This document shows positions 9,236-15,709 of a stretch of DNA of 34,666 nt, piece by piece (within the stretch, counting starts at the first letter, position 1; every line of letters begins with the position of its first letter). Origin of the DNA: Candidatus Thorarchaeota archaeon (GTDB taxonomy: Archaea > Asgardarchaeota > Thorarchaeia > Thorarchaeales > Thorarchaeaceae); assembly GCA_016839245.1 (NCBI GenBank), contig JAEOUN010000125.1, positions 1-34,666 on the forward strand, read 5' to 3'. The notes under the pieces were generated by a model, which ran no database searches, was not told the DNA's origin, and saw only the letters and a program-made list of their open reading frames with translations. The position numbers and the translations under genes are program-made.

Positions 9236-10072
9236 CTAAAGACGTTCCTCAACCCACGAGATAATATCTTCTAGGAATACTTCGCTTCCTTCATCCTGGA
9301 AGGGTTGATGTTCCAGGTTTGGATAGAGCTTCCAAGTCTTATCCTCGGACCCAATTCTATCGAAGAACTCCTTATTTTTCTCTGGAACCGTGATTCGGTC
9401 ATTTCCAGCCTGAGGAACGAATACTGGGTGTTTAATCTTATATGAAGTTTCGAGAGTATTTTTGGCTGCATTGAGACCTTCTGCTGCATACCTAGGGGTT
9501 ACTTTATCGAATCGTAACGGATCTTCTTTATTCAACTTGATAACTTTAGGATTCTTCGCAAGTAAGTCAAGATCAAGACCATTATCAAAGTATGATTTTA
9601 CATTTAGTTTTGATAGAAGATTTGCCATTGCTCTTGTCACTGCATTAACCTTCAGTCTCTCTGACACAGCAGGGCATGGAAGGATAAGACCATCAACAGG
9701 AGCATTAGGATATTTCATGACATATCTTGCTGCATGTACTGCACCAAGAGAGTGACCGTATAGAAACATCTTCTCGTCTGGATGCCCTTCCCTGAGTTGC
9801 TCAATGAGACATTTAATGTCTTCATCATATTCTTCAAAACTCTCAACATGCCCTTTTCTACCAGGGAACGTTCCAAAACCTCTCAGATCTGGAGCATAGC
9901 AAATAAAACCTCTTGATGCAAATTGAGAAGCCACATATTCTTGAAGACCACTGTGTGATCCGAGTCCATGGAAATCAACAATCACAGCTCGAGGAGCTCC
10001 TTCAGGTATCCATGCACGAAGGAGCATTATTGTACCATCATATCCTGAGTATTGCTCTTCTTCGCTGGACAT
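9236..10072 (-). CDS. Alpha/beta hydrolase, S33/monoacylglycerol-lipase type
   Basis: A soluble serine hydrolase of 278 residues from ATG 10072; a TTG at 10084 would add four residues, and neither has a convincing ribosome site. Numbering from the TTG, the catalytic triad is Ser112 in the nucleophile elbow YGHSLGA, Asp229 in QAGNDRITVP and His259 in YPNLEHQPF. The oxyanion-hole region is DFHGLGSHSG (about 37-46), and APDLRGFGTFPGRKGHV (about 64-80) is typical of the lysophospholipase/monoacylglycerol lipase (Hydrolase_4) subfamily. The substrate is probably a carboxylic ester or lipid, but this cannot be fixed from sequence. It starts 33 nt after the double retropepsin on the same strand (21 nt if the TTG is used), so it could be the last gene of the arsM operon, although nothing in it points to arsenic. 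Confidence 0.88.
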   Translation of the reverse strand: MSSEEEQYSGYDGTIMLLRAWIPEGAPRAVIVDFHGLGSHSGLQEYVASQFASRGFICYAPDLRGFGTFPGRKGHVESFEEYDEDIKCLIEQLREGHPDEKMFLYGHSLGAVHAARYVMKYPNAPVDGLILPCPAVSERLKVNAVTRAMANLLSKLNVKSYFDNGLDLDLLAKNPKVIKLNKEDPLRFDKVTPRYAAEGLNAAKNTLETSYKIKHPVFVPQAGNDRITVPEKNKEFFDRIGSEDKTWKLYPNLEHQPFQDEGSEVFLEDIISWVEERL

Positions 10073-10105
10073 ATTTGTCGCCAATTATCCAGTGTTCATT
10101 AATCC

Positions 10106-10942
10106 CTATTTGTCTTCCGTAGTGCATGAATTTCGATAGTCAATAAAGGAAATCTGTCTTCTCGGATAGTCTATGATTGTTTCGAGGTTTCTGAGAAAAT
10201 CAAATCCAATAATCCCATTTTGAATAAGGTCTCCTTTTGGAGATACTTTTGTCAAGTCAATCACTGCAACATGTAGCGAATCGAGTCGTATAGCACAAGT
10301 TGACAGGTAATCAAGGGTTGCCATTTTAAGCTCAATTTCGCCTCCAATCCCACGGGCAATTCCTTCAATTGACACAATATCTAAACCAAGCCTATTCGCA
10401 AGATTGGGCGTAATTACTGTGTTTCCAGCACCAGTATCAAGGACAAAATCAAAAGGTCCTTGGTCATTGATTATTACGGGTATACCTATTAGATGCGTTT
10501 CATTGATGTATTCAAAACGGCTCCATTTAATTCTGGAATCGAATTGATTCATACTATCATTAGAAATTCGAATCGTCTTATGTGGGTAATCTAGTGAGAT
10601 GATGCAATGCTTCAGTGTTGAATGACCAAGCACTCCATCTCGATCTCCACATCTCAATAGTTTATTAATATCAAAAACATATACTTCATCTTCCTCAAAC
10701 ACGAGTTCTCCAATTTTTAGACATGCTCTAGCAAAGTCAGTTGGAATTTCACCACCTAATCCTCTTGCATTATTTCGATTTCGTTTGTATGTGGATATAC
10801 CCAACCTCTCAACCAAATTTCTTGAAAGAGTAGTCGTCGAAGCGCCTGTATCAAAATCAAATAGAAAAGGACCTTTGTCATTGACTAAGACAGGCATTTT
10901 TGCCAAATTAGTGACTTCTTCAATATCAATCTCTGCCCTCAA
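10106..10942 (-). CDS. Single-chain double retropepsin-like aspartic protease
   Basis: A 278-residue protein made of two homologous retropepsin-like lobes. Lobe 1 has the catalytic FDFDTGASTTTLS (Asp31), the flap-like ARGLGGEIP (about 59-67) and the psi-loop DGVLGHSTL (about 102-110). Lobe 2 repeats this as FVLDTGAGNTVIT (Asp169), ARGIGGEIE (about 196-204) and NGIIGFDFL (about 242-250). Both lobes keep D-T-G and the hydrophobic-hydrophobic-Gly motif, so one chain could form the complete two-aspartate site that viral proteases build by dimerising. There is no signal peptide or membrane segment, so it is predicted cytosolic. The TTG start is supported by GAGGTG (10953-10948) 5 nt upstream, inside the end of arsM. 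It follows arsM by 9 nt, indicating co-transcription. The substrate is unknown, and a role linked to arsenic stress is inference from position only. Confidence 0.85.
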   Translation of the reverse strand: MRAEIDIEEVTNLAKMPVLVNDKGPFLFDFDTGASTTTLSRNLVERLGISTYKRNRNNARGLGGEIPTDFARACLKIGELVFEEDEVYVFDINKLLRCGDRDGVLGHSTLKHCIISLDYPHKTIRISNDSMNQFDSRIKWSRFEYINETHLIGIPVIINDQGPFDFVLDTGAGNTVITPNLANRLGLDIVSIEGIARGIGGEIELKMATLDYLSTCAIRLDSLHVAVIDLTKVSPKGDLIQNGIIGFDFLRNLETIIDYPRRQISFIDYRNSCTTEDK

Positions 10943-10951
10943 GGTCGCACC

Positions 10952-11752
10952 TCATCTCAGAGGTTTTTGTGCATGTACATAAGCACTGTACGCGCCATGG
11001 AGGCTTGCACCAGCTTTTCCGTCAATCTTGACGTTATTAAATCCAGCATCACGTATATGTTGGAGATATTCCTCATCGAGGATAGCACCTCCAATGCAGC
11101 CAGTATAAGTCACAACCTCATCACGGATTTCCTCTGGTAAGGGCTTTGATAGCACAATATCAGATACCATTAAACGTCCCCCAGGACGCAGAACTCTAAA
11201 CGCTTCACTGAACACCTTTCTCTTATCAGGAGCTAAGTTGATGACACAGTTGCTAATAATCACATCAACAGAATCATCATCTAAAGGCAGTTCTTCAACA
11301 TCACCGAAACGAAACTCGACATTTGTAATTCCCAGCTCCTCAGCATTTTTCTTTGCTTTCGAAATCATTGCGGGGGTCATGTCAACACCAATGACTTTCC
11401 CACTCGGACCAACTTTTTCACTGGCAACAAACATATCAAGTCCTGCTCCACTACCTAGATCTAGGACAACTTCACCTTCTTTTAGACTTGCCAAAGCAAC
11501 TGGATTTCCGCATCCTGCAAAAGACTCGGTTGCAGAGGCGGGCAATCCTTCTGTATCATACCCCAATGCGTTTGCAAGATTTAACCGGGTCACCTTCGTA
11601 GATGTTGAAGTGCCACAACAACTAGATGATGACCTTGTTTTAGGTCCACAACCGCTTACGACATCAGTTCCTGCGACTCTGGAGTAAGTCCTTCGTACTT
11701 CTTCCTTAATTTCATCCGAGTTCATCTCACTTACTTTTTTCATTCCAGTCAT
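10952..11752 (-). CDS. arsM: Arsenite S-adenosylmethionine methyltransferase
   Basis: Methylates trivalent arsenic using S-adenosylmethionine and thiols, a cytosolic detoxification step. It is 266 residues, normal for the family. The SAM-binding motif I is VVLDLGSGAGLD (about 95-106), followed by VIGVDMTPAMI (120-130) and the FRFGDVEELPL acidic loop (148-157). Arsenic-binding cysteines are present: the Cys45-Cys46 pair, Cys81 in FAGCGNPVA and Cys219 in YTGCIGGA; Cys35 and Cys169 are additional. Its ATG overlaps the stop of a 46-aa ORF (ATGA), and GTGAT lies 6 nt upstream. It is divergent from a cysteine-rich PadR regulator with shared dyad sites between them, which suggests arsenic-responsive repression. 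The double retropepsin follows 9 nt downstream. Confidence 0.94.
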   Translation of the reverse strand: MTGMKKVSEMNSDEIKEEVRRTYSRVAGTDVVSGCGPKTRSSSSCCGTSTSTKVTRLNLANALGYDTEGLPASATESFAGCGNPVALASLKEGEVVLDLGSGAGLDMFVASEKVGPSGKVIGVDMTPAMISKAKKNAEELGITNVEFRFGDVEELPLDDDSVDVIISNCVINLAPDKRKVFSEAFRVLRPGGRLMVSDIVLSKPLPEEIRDEVVTYTGCIGGAILDEEYLQHIRDAGFNNVKIDGKAGASLHGAYSAYVHAQKPLR

Positions 11753-11889
11753 ACGATCATCACTTCATTTAGATGAAAATTGGCAAAATCATAATTGTCA
11801 CAATATGAATGATAAGCACGCTCGAGCTCTGTTTTCTTTTGCAATCTATGATTTTCGAGAAATTCCTTGGCAACATTTTCTTCAACCAT
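11749..11889 (-). CDS. 46-aa ORF translationally coupled to arsM
   Basis: A short charged frame from ATG 11889 to a TGA that overlaps the arsM ATG in the pattern ATGA. TGTGAT lies just upstream of the start. The peptide begins MVEENVAKEFLENHR, is predicted helical in its first half, has one cysteine (Cys30, in HSYCDNYDF) and no membrane segment. I do not recognise it. It would be the first gene of the arsM transcript, immediately after the operator region, so it may be a small accessory protein or a leader frame that couples translation into arsM. Conservation among relatives would decide whether the peptide matters. Confidence 0.6.
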   Translation of the reverse strand: MVEENVAKEFLENHRLQKKTELERAYHSYCDNYDFANFHLNEVMIV

Positions 11890-11904
11890 TAGATCACAGC
11901 CCAT

Positions 11905-11918
11905 ATTGGGTGTCCAAT
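11905..11918. promoter_or_regulatory. Putative PadR operator 1 (arsM side)
   Basis: ATTGGGTGTCCAAT, an imperfect dyad of the pattern ATTGG-N4-CCAAT. It lies 15 bases upstream of the 46-aa ORF start and directly downstream of the transcript start expected (about 11920) from the minus-strand TATA box. Its centre is 27 bases from operator 2. Binding here would block the arsM transcript start. Confidence 0.65.
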
Positions 11919-11929
11919 ACGTCTTAATA

Positions 11930-11947
11930 ATATTGGATATCCAATAT
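11930..11947. promoter_or_regulatory. Putative PadR operator 2, perfect 18-bp palindrome
   Basis: ATATTGGATATCCAATAT is perfectly self-complementary and contains the same ATTGG-N4-CCAAT core as operator 1. It overlaps the best minus-strand TATA box, TTTATATT (11950-11943), which would drive the 46-aa ORF and arsM. Binding would exclude TBP/TFB, so repression is the simplest reading. Confidence 0.72.
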
Positions 11948-11950
11948 AAA
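11943..11950 (-). promoter_or_regulatory. TATA box of the arsM operon
   Basis: TTTATATT on the minus strand. With the usual archaeal spacing of about 26 bases, transcription would start near 11920 and give a leader of about 30 bases before the 46-aa ORF. The box overlaps operator 2. Confidence 0.55.
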
Positions 11951-11999
11951 CATTTCTTTTAGAGAAACAATGAAAGAAACAAGTGCAGTCGAGAAAGAA

Positions 12000-12007
12000 T
12001 TTATTTA
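12000..12007 (+). promoter_or_regulatory. TATA box of padR, probably leaderless
   Basis: TTTATTTA centred 27 bases before the padR ATG at 12031, exactly where a TATA box sits for a leaderless archaeal mRNA. No ribosome-binding site precedes that ATG, which fits. Operator 3 occupies the space between this box and the start. Confidence 0.55.
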
Positions 12008-12009
12008 CT

Positions 12010-12023
12010 ATAGGGTATCCAAT
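12010..12023. promoter_or_regulatory. Putative PadR operator 3 (padR side)
   Basis: ATAGGGTATCCAAT matches the right half of operators 1 and 2 (TATCCAAT or TGTCCAAT) and part of the left half. It lies between the padR TATA box and start codon, so it could give autorepression. It is weaker than operator 2 because the left arm is degenerate. Confidence 0.55.
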
Positions 12024-12030
12024 ACTTATT

Positions 12031-12402
12031 ATGGTAGAACTCTCAGAAACAACTGCGTGTTGTCCACCAGATTGTTGTGATATGAGAGGTCTTCTTACAT
12101 TTCAGATTCTTTGGGAACTCGATAAGGAGGAGATGAATGGGCAACAGATAGCAGATAAAATTGCTAAAAGAAGAGGTGCAAAGCCTACACCGGGAACAAT
12201 ATATCCCGCCTTGAAAGAACTAAAGAAAGAGAATCTGATCAAGGGGAGAAAGGAAGGTCGCCAGATTGTATATCATCTGACTGAAAAAGGCAAGAAAGGA
12301 TTGGCAGATGCATCAAGATATTTTTTGCAAGCTTTTGGTGACATTGCTGAGGATGTAAAAATCAAAGTCATTGTGATTAATGATGATGATTGCAAATGCT
12401 AG
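12031..12402 (+). CDS. PadR-family regulator with cysteine clusters (putative As/metal sensor)
   Basis: A 123-residue winged-helix repressor. I use ATG 12031 because an upstream GTG extension (from 11983) would cover operator 3 and the TATA box. The PadR domain runs from about residue 19 to 100: a helix-turn-helix with MNGQQIADKIAKRRG, the family motif TPGTIYPALKELKKENLI and the wing GRKEGRQIVYHLTEKGKKGL. Unusual for the family are an N-terminal CCPPDCC cluster (Cys10, 11, 15, 16) and a C-terminal CKC (Cys121, 123), which look like thiol ligands for arsenite, antimonite or a soft metal. It is divergent from arsM and the intergenic region has three dyads, so it probably represses both directions and is released by metalloid. 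That function is inferred, since arsenic sensing is classically done by ArsR/SmtB proteins. Confidence 0.88.
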   Translation: MVELSETTACCPPDCCDMRGLLTFQILWELDKEEMNGQQIADKIAKRRGAKPTPGTIYPALKELKKENLIKGRKEGRQIVYHLTEKGKKGLADASRYFLQAFGDIAEDVKIKVIVINDDDCKC

Positions 12403-12457
12403 TTTTACCAGCACTATTGCTCACATTTAAAAGGGATTTTTATAACCTTCACATGTT

Positions 12458-12476
12458 CCTTATATAGTTTATAAGG
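12458..12476. promoter_or_regulatory. TBP promoter: symmetrical TATA region
   Basis: CCTTATA (12458-12464) and TATAAGG (12470-12476) form a perfect inverted repeat with a 5-base spacer, so TATA-like boxes with BRE-like flanks face both ways. The rightward box implies a start near 12490 for the TBP gene at 12504. The symmetry may allow TBP dimers or bidirectional complexes to affect the TBP gene itself, which is speculative. Confidence 0.55.
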
Positions 12477-12503
12477 CAAAGAGAGCAGGCGGAGACACAT
12501 TAT

Positions 12504-13115
12504 ATGCCACGTCCAGAACCAAAAACCAAGATCGAGAATGTTGTCGCTTCAGTCGTTCTAAATCAGAGACTTGACCTTGATGAGATTGCTGCGACTATGC
12601 CAAATGTAGAATTTGACCCTGAGCAATTTCCTGGTCTTGTATACAGATTAAAGAAACCCAAGACTGCCACACTTATCTTCAATTCAGGAAAAATGGTATG
12701 TACAGGTGCCAAGAGTGAGAAAGAGGCTAAACGTGCAGTCCACAAAATTGTCAAGAATATCAAAGAAGCAGGTATAACGATTACTGGCAAGCCAGAGATT
12801 ATTGTACAGAATATTGTAGCTAGTGCAAGTCTCGGAGCAGAGCTGAATCTTGAACTTGCAGCAATGAAACTTGAGAATACTCTCTATGAGCCAGAGCAAT
12901 TTCCAGGTCTAATCTATAGAATGAGAGACCCTAAGGTTGTTATCCTTCTCTTTGGTTCCGGAAAACTGGTCATCACAGGTGCTAAATTCGAGCCACAGAT
13001 CGATGAAGCAGCCTTGAAAGTGATGGACCGTCTATTGGAACTCGGTGTGATGAGAATCCCAGAGGGAGAAGACTGGGGACAATCTCAGTACGAAGATAGT
13101 GACGAAGACTGGTAA
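12504..13115 (+). CDS. tbp: TATA-box-binding protein
   Basis: The general archaeal transcription factor that binds the TATA box and recruits TFB and RNA polymerase. The 203 residues contain the two pseudo-symmetrical saddle repeats: repeat 1 (about 8-92) and repeat 2 (about 98-183). Each has an N-V-V/I-A-S start, an F-P-G-L-V/I-Y-R motif (EQFPGLVYRLKKP, EQFPGLIYRMRDP) and a G-K-M/L-V-x-T-G-A-K strand. The tail is acidic (EDWGQSQYEDSDEDW), a known feature of archaeal TBPs, and the protein is slightly longer than the usual 180-190 residues. A GGCGGAG sequence lies 12 nt before the ATG. It is apparently monocistronic, with a TATA palindrome upstream and a strong hairpin terminator downstream. 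Confidence 0.97.
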   Translation: MPRPEPKTKIENVVASVVLNQRLDLDEIAATMPNVEFDPEQFPGLVYRLKKPKTATLIFNSGKMVCTGAKSEKEAKRAVHKIVKNIKEAGITITGKPEIIVQNIVASASLGAELNLELAAMKLENTLYEPEQFPGLIYRMRDPKVVILLFGSGKLVITGAKFEPQIDEAALKVMDRLLELGVMRIPEGEDWGQSQYEDSDEDW

Positions 13116-13123
13116 TAAACCAC

Positions 13124-13167
13124 TGGTTCCTGGATTTGCAACTACCGGGAACCACATCTTCTTTTTT
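13124..13167 (+). terminator. Hairpin terminator after TBP
   Basis: TGGTTCCTGG (13124-13133) pairs with CCGGGAACCA (13145-13154) with one G-T wobble. The loop is 11 nt, and the stem is followed closely by a T-rich run ending in six T at 13162-13167. It begins 8 nt after the TBP stop. Confidence 0.75.
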
Positions 13168-13261
13168 GGTGTTTACAAGTACACAATCCTTGTCTTAATC
13201 GTTAGAGTTATGATTAGGTTCGTCTCAATATTATGAGAGGGAAATAGTGAGAGGAATCAAT

Positions 13262-15070
13262 ATGAGGAATGTATGCCGCATTGTCATATTATGCTCCATT
13301 TGCTTTTTGTTAATAAATTATGTAGGCTATGGACAATTAATAATTAATTCAGAGCATAGAGATGACTATGACTCAAAAGTTGTTTCGGACTCTGATGAAA
13401 ATATAGCTATTGCGAATAATCAAGAGCTTATAGATCTGGGACTTCCAGGAAATGGGTCCGAAGTCAATCCATTCGTACTTGCTAATCTCACAATGACATA
13501 TTCAGATTTGTGCATAGAGATTGAAAACACGGACTTGTATTTGCTAATTGTGAATTGCTCTATTGACGAATCTGAGGTCGGAATAAAGTTAGACAACACG
13601 GCAAACATCATAGTTAATCAAGTCAGTTTCTCTGGGGTACGACAGGGAATTGAAATATTAGAATCAAGGAGTATCCTGGTTGAAGACTGCTGGTTTGAAT
13701 ATTGTAGCTTTCTAGCGTTTTCCATAATGGAATCTATGAACTGCACGATAAGCGAGTGCAGATTCCACCTCATTGGAGAAATAATACAGATAACACCAAC
13801 AGGAGGTTCAATTTACACAACGAATAGTGGTCTAATTGGTCATATAAGTAAAGATGAGGATATAACTATCAATCAAAATGTATGCACACACATGGAAAAT
13901 GCAGAATCTGCATTCTCCATTAGTTACTGCAACAACATAAAATTCACAGCAAATCAGATGAATGACGACTTTGCAAGAATCTATTTCTATGATTGTAATG
14001 AGCTAGAAATCACGAATAACCAATTTACTACAAGTTTCAATTTAGAAGAATGTGTAGGATGCTACTTCTCAAATAATATCTTTAATGATTGCACACCTAC
14101 AATAACTGGAAATTTGGAATCCATGTTCTTTGAAGTACACTCAAACACAATCGACGGGAAAGATCTTGGCATTATTCAAGATTTACAGGACGCTATTATA
14201 GATGGAGAGACGCTCTATTCAGCGACTCTTATTAGCTGCAATAATGTCATCGTTGAAGGCGGTGAGCTGTCTAGGATAGCTCCAGCTTTAGGGTTGTGGA
14301 AATGTGTTAATTGCACAATTAATGCCGCAGTGATTTCAGAGTCTGTTGTGATTGAAAAATCTTGGAATTGTACAATAGCAAATTCAACTCTTAGTGAGAG
14401 TTTAGGCGTTATCTCATCAGATGGAACATCAGTAATCCTTTGTGATTTTTCAGATACAGATAATGCACCAGCTGCAATTTTGATAGACAATTCAACATAT
14501 ACAAGGTGTACCAATAATTCAATTATCTCCTGCTATGGAGGAATCTCACTTTATAATTCTAGACACACAGATTTGATTGCTAATTGGATCGAGTTAGTAG
14601 AGAATTCTGGAATCAATATTAATGATTCAATGTATGGAACTATTGCTGGAAATTCAATTCTTGGCTCAGAAATATATGGAATTGTACTTGAAAGTGGCTC
14701 GATGAGGTTCAAGATATACTATAACATCATAGGATGGAATGCACGGGGAAATGCATTAGATAATGGATTAAAAAATATCTGGGACGATGAAACTTCAAGA
14801 GGGAATAATTACTCTAATTATGGGGGAAGTGGCATCTATCGAATCAAAGGAGATGCAGGAAGTATTGACCACTATCCGAGTGGAATCTCACCTGATTATT
14901 GGGACTCATCACTTGTTGAATCACCTATCAATCAAATTATTTTGTTAATTGCAGCAGTAGGAATTGTAGGAGTAGGATTGTTAATCTCAACATATATTTG
15001 GAGGAATCTTGCAGTGAAAAGAAAAGCAACTGCATCACTCTCAGAGAATGAACCATCTATTTCATCCTGA
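13262..15070 (+). CDS. Secreted right-handed beta-helix (NosD-like) protein, membrane-anchored
   Basis: About 602 residues from ATG 13262, which has GAGAGG 7 nt upstream; a GTG at 13247 with GAGAGGG before it would add five residues. An N-terminal signal sequence (VCRIVILCSICFLLINYV) is followed by a short linker and then successive parallel beta-helix turns (about 90-520) with repeating N-x-I and N-C-T/S-I patterns such as NCTISECRF and NCTIANSTL. A C-terminal helix (about 555-578, IILLIAAVGIVGVGLLIS) and the basic tail RNLAVKRK anchor it outside the cell. NosD/PbH1 repeats are known from copper-site maturation and polysaccharide-related proteins, but no copper ligand set or catalytic motif is evident. 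It is a paralogue of the protein at 18425: both start with an L-P-G-N-G-S segment and end with a GSxxxIDxYPxG segment before the anchor. Confidence 0.85.
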   Translation: MRNVCRIVILCSICFLLINYVGYGQLIINSEHRDDYDSKVVSDSDENIAIANNQELIDLGLPGNGSEVNPFVLANLTMTYSDLCIEIENTDLYLLIVNCSIDESEVGIKLDNTANIIVNQVSFSGVRQGIEILESRSILVEDCWFEYCSFLAFSIMESMNCTISECRFHLIGEIIQITPTGGSIYTTNSGLIGHISKDEDITINQNVCTHMENAESAFSISYCNNIKFTANQMNDDFARIYFYDCNELEITNNQFTTSFNLEECVGCYFSNNIFNDCTPTITGNLESMFFEVHSNTIDGKDLGIIQDLQDAIIDGETLYSATLISCNNVIVEGGELSRIAPALGLWKCVNCTINAAVISESVVIEKSWNCTIANSTLSESLGVISSDGTSVILCDFSDTDNAPAAILIDNSTYTRCTNNSIISCYGGISLYNSRHTDLIANWIELVENSGININDSMYGTIAGNSILGSEIYGIVLESGSMRFKIYYNIIGWNARGNALDNGLKNIWDDETSRGNNYSNYGGSGIYRIKGDAGSIDHYPSGISPDYWDSSLVESPINQIILLIAAVGIVGVGLLISTYIWRNLAVKRKATASLSENEPSISS

Positions 15071-15178
15071 TCTGCGTTATTGATTTAGGAATCAAAAACA
15101 AGAATATAATATCTGTAAATTAACTTCCTTCATTCATCAAATTCCACGGTAATTTCATCATGAAAGAAGGTTAGAGAA

Positions 15179-15216
15179 CCCGAGTTTGGTGTGGAGGGAT
15201 TTTCCAAAACCTCGGG
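15179..15216. other. Structured hairpin in a gene-free gap
   Basis: CCCGAGTTTGG (15179-15189) pairs with CCAAA-AC-CTCGGG (15204-15216), an 11-bp stem with a two-base bulge and a 14-nt loop. It is the main feature of the 212-base gap between the beta-helix gene and the convergent small CxxC protein gene. On the minus strand it is followed by a T/C-rich tract, so it may terminate that gene. It could also belong to a small RNA. I see no coding potential in the gap. Confidence 0.4.
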
Positions 15217-15282
15217 ATCTCCTTATGATCAAAGAAAGCAATCTTGCCTTATGAAATTTTACGGACGCTGGGGGGAATTAAT

Positions 15283-15624
15283 TCAATTGAGCATATTGTT
15301 CCTTTGAAACAGAATTAGTGAGTTAGTACATTTTTTCGGTTTGCCTTGCTGTGTGATAGATTCCCAGTTATCGGATAGACCATTTTTTGACAGTCGATAG
15401 TAGAATGCTGGAGATCGAATGCAATCCTCGCATTGGCTTTTTTTCCAATAGTAGTATTTGCTTAGATAATGGCTACAATTATGGCAATCTTTCAGAATCT
15501 TCTTCTTGATTGGTCTATTCTTTTCTTTCACATGATGTAGGAATTTACGTTGTCGAATATGAAGTGAATATCCAGTCTTTTCTTCTTCAAAATACGGAGA
15601 TTGAACATCATTCACGACAGCCAT
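15283..15624 (-). CDS. Small CxxC-pair (putative zinc-binding) protein, unknown function
   Basis: About 113 residues from ATG 15624 (a GTG at 15633 would add three). The protein is basic and aromatic-rich. Its only recognisable signature is two CxxC pairs, DCHNCSHY and KSQCEDCIRS, separated by 15 residues (C-x2-C-x15-C-x2-C), typical of a four-cysteine zinc knuckle. It is preceded by a Lys/Arg/His-rich helix (RQRKFLHHVKEKNRPIKKKI) that could bind nucleic acid. I do not recognise a family. It is divergent from a 46-aa ribbon-helix-helix protein 85 bases away, which may control it. The ordered cysteine spacing is the main reason to call it real. Confidence 0.55.
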   Translation of the reverse strand: MAVVNDVQSPYFEEEKTGYSLHIRQRKFLHHVKEKNRPIKKKILKDCHNCSHYLSKYYYWKKSQCEDCIRSPAFYYRLSKNGLSDNWESITQQGKPKKCTNSLILFQRNNMLN

Positions 15625-15634
15625 GCATACCACT

Positions 15635-15651
15635 GTATACTTCTCGTATAC
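15635..15651. promoter_or_regulatory. Tandem GTATAC sites in a divergent promoter
   Basis: GTATAC occurs at 15635-15640 and 15646-15651, 11 bases apart (one helical turn), just upstream of the CxxC-pair gene and facing the ribbon-helix-helix gene. Ribbon-helix-helix dimers commonly bind tandem short half-sites at such spacing, so this may be the operator of the neighbouring regulator. AT-rich TATA-like sequence (15676-15684) follows. Confidence 0.4.
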
Positions 15652-15709
15652 GAATGGTTATATAGTTGTCGATAGTATATATATCATCATTTGTAAAAAG
15701 GAATACCAG

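Noticed and set aside
11238..11687. 149-aa plus-strand frame antisense to arsM
   Set aside because: The arsM reading has clear motifs and cysteines; the opposite frame is Ser/Pro-rich noise with no start signal.
11983..12030. Longer PadR protein starting at GTG 11983
   Set aside because: The extension would cover the TATA box and operator 3, lacks a ribosome site, and is not typical of PadR proteins, which begin shortly before the winged helix.
15120..15175. C/D-box small RNA on the minus strand (ATGATGA and TTGATGA motifs)
   Set aside because: No D or D' box (CTGA) is placed at the required distance, so the two C-like boxes are probably chance.
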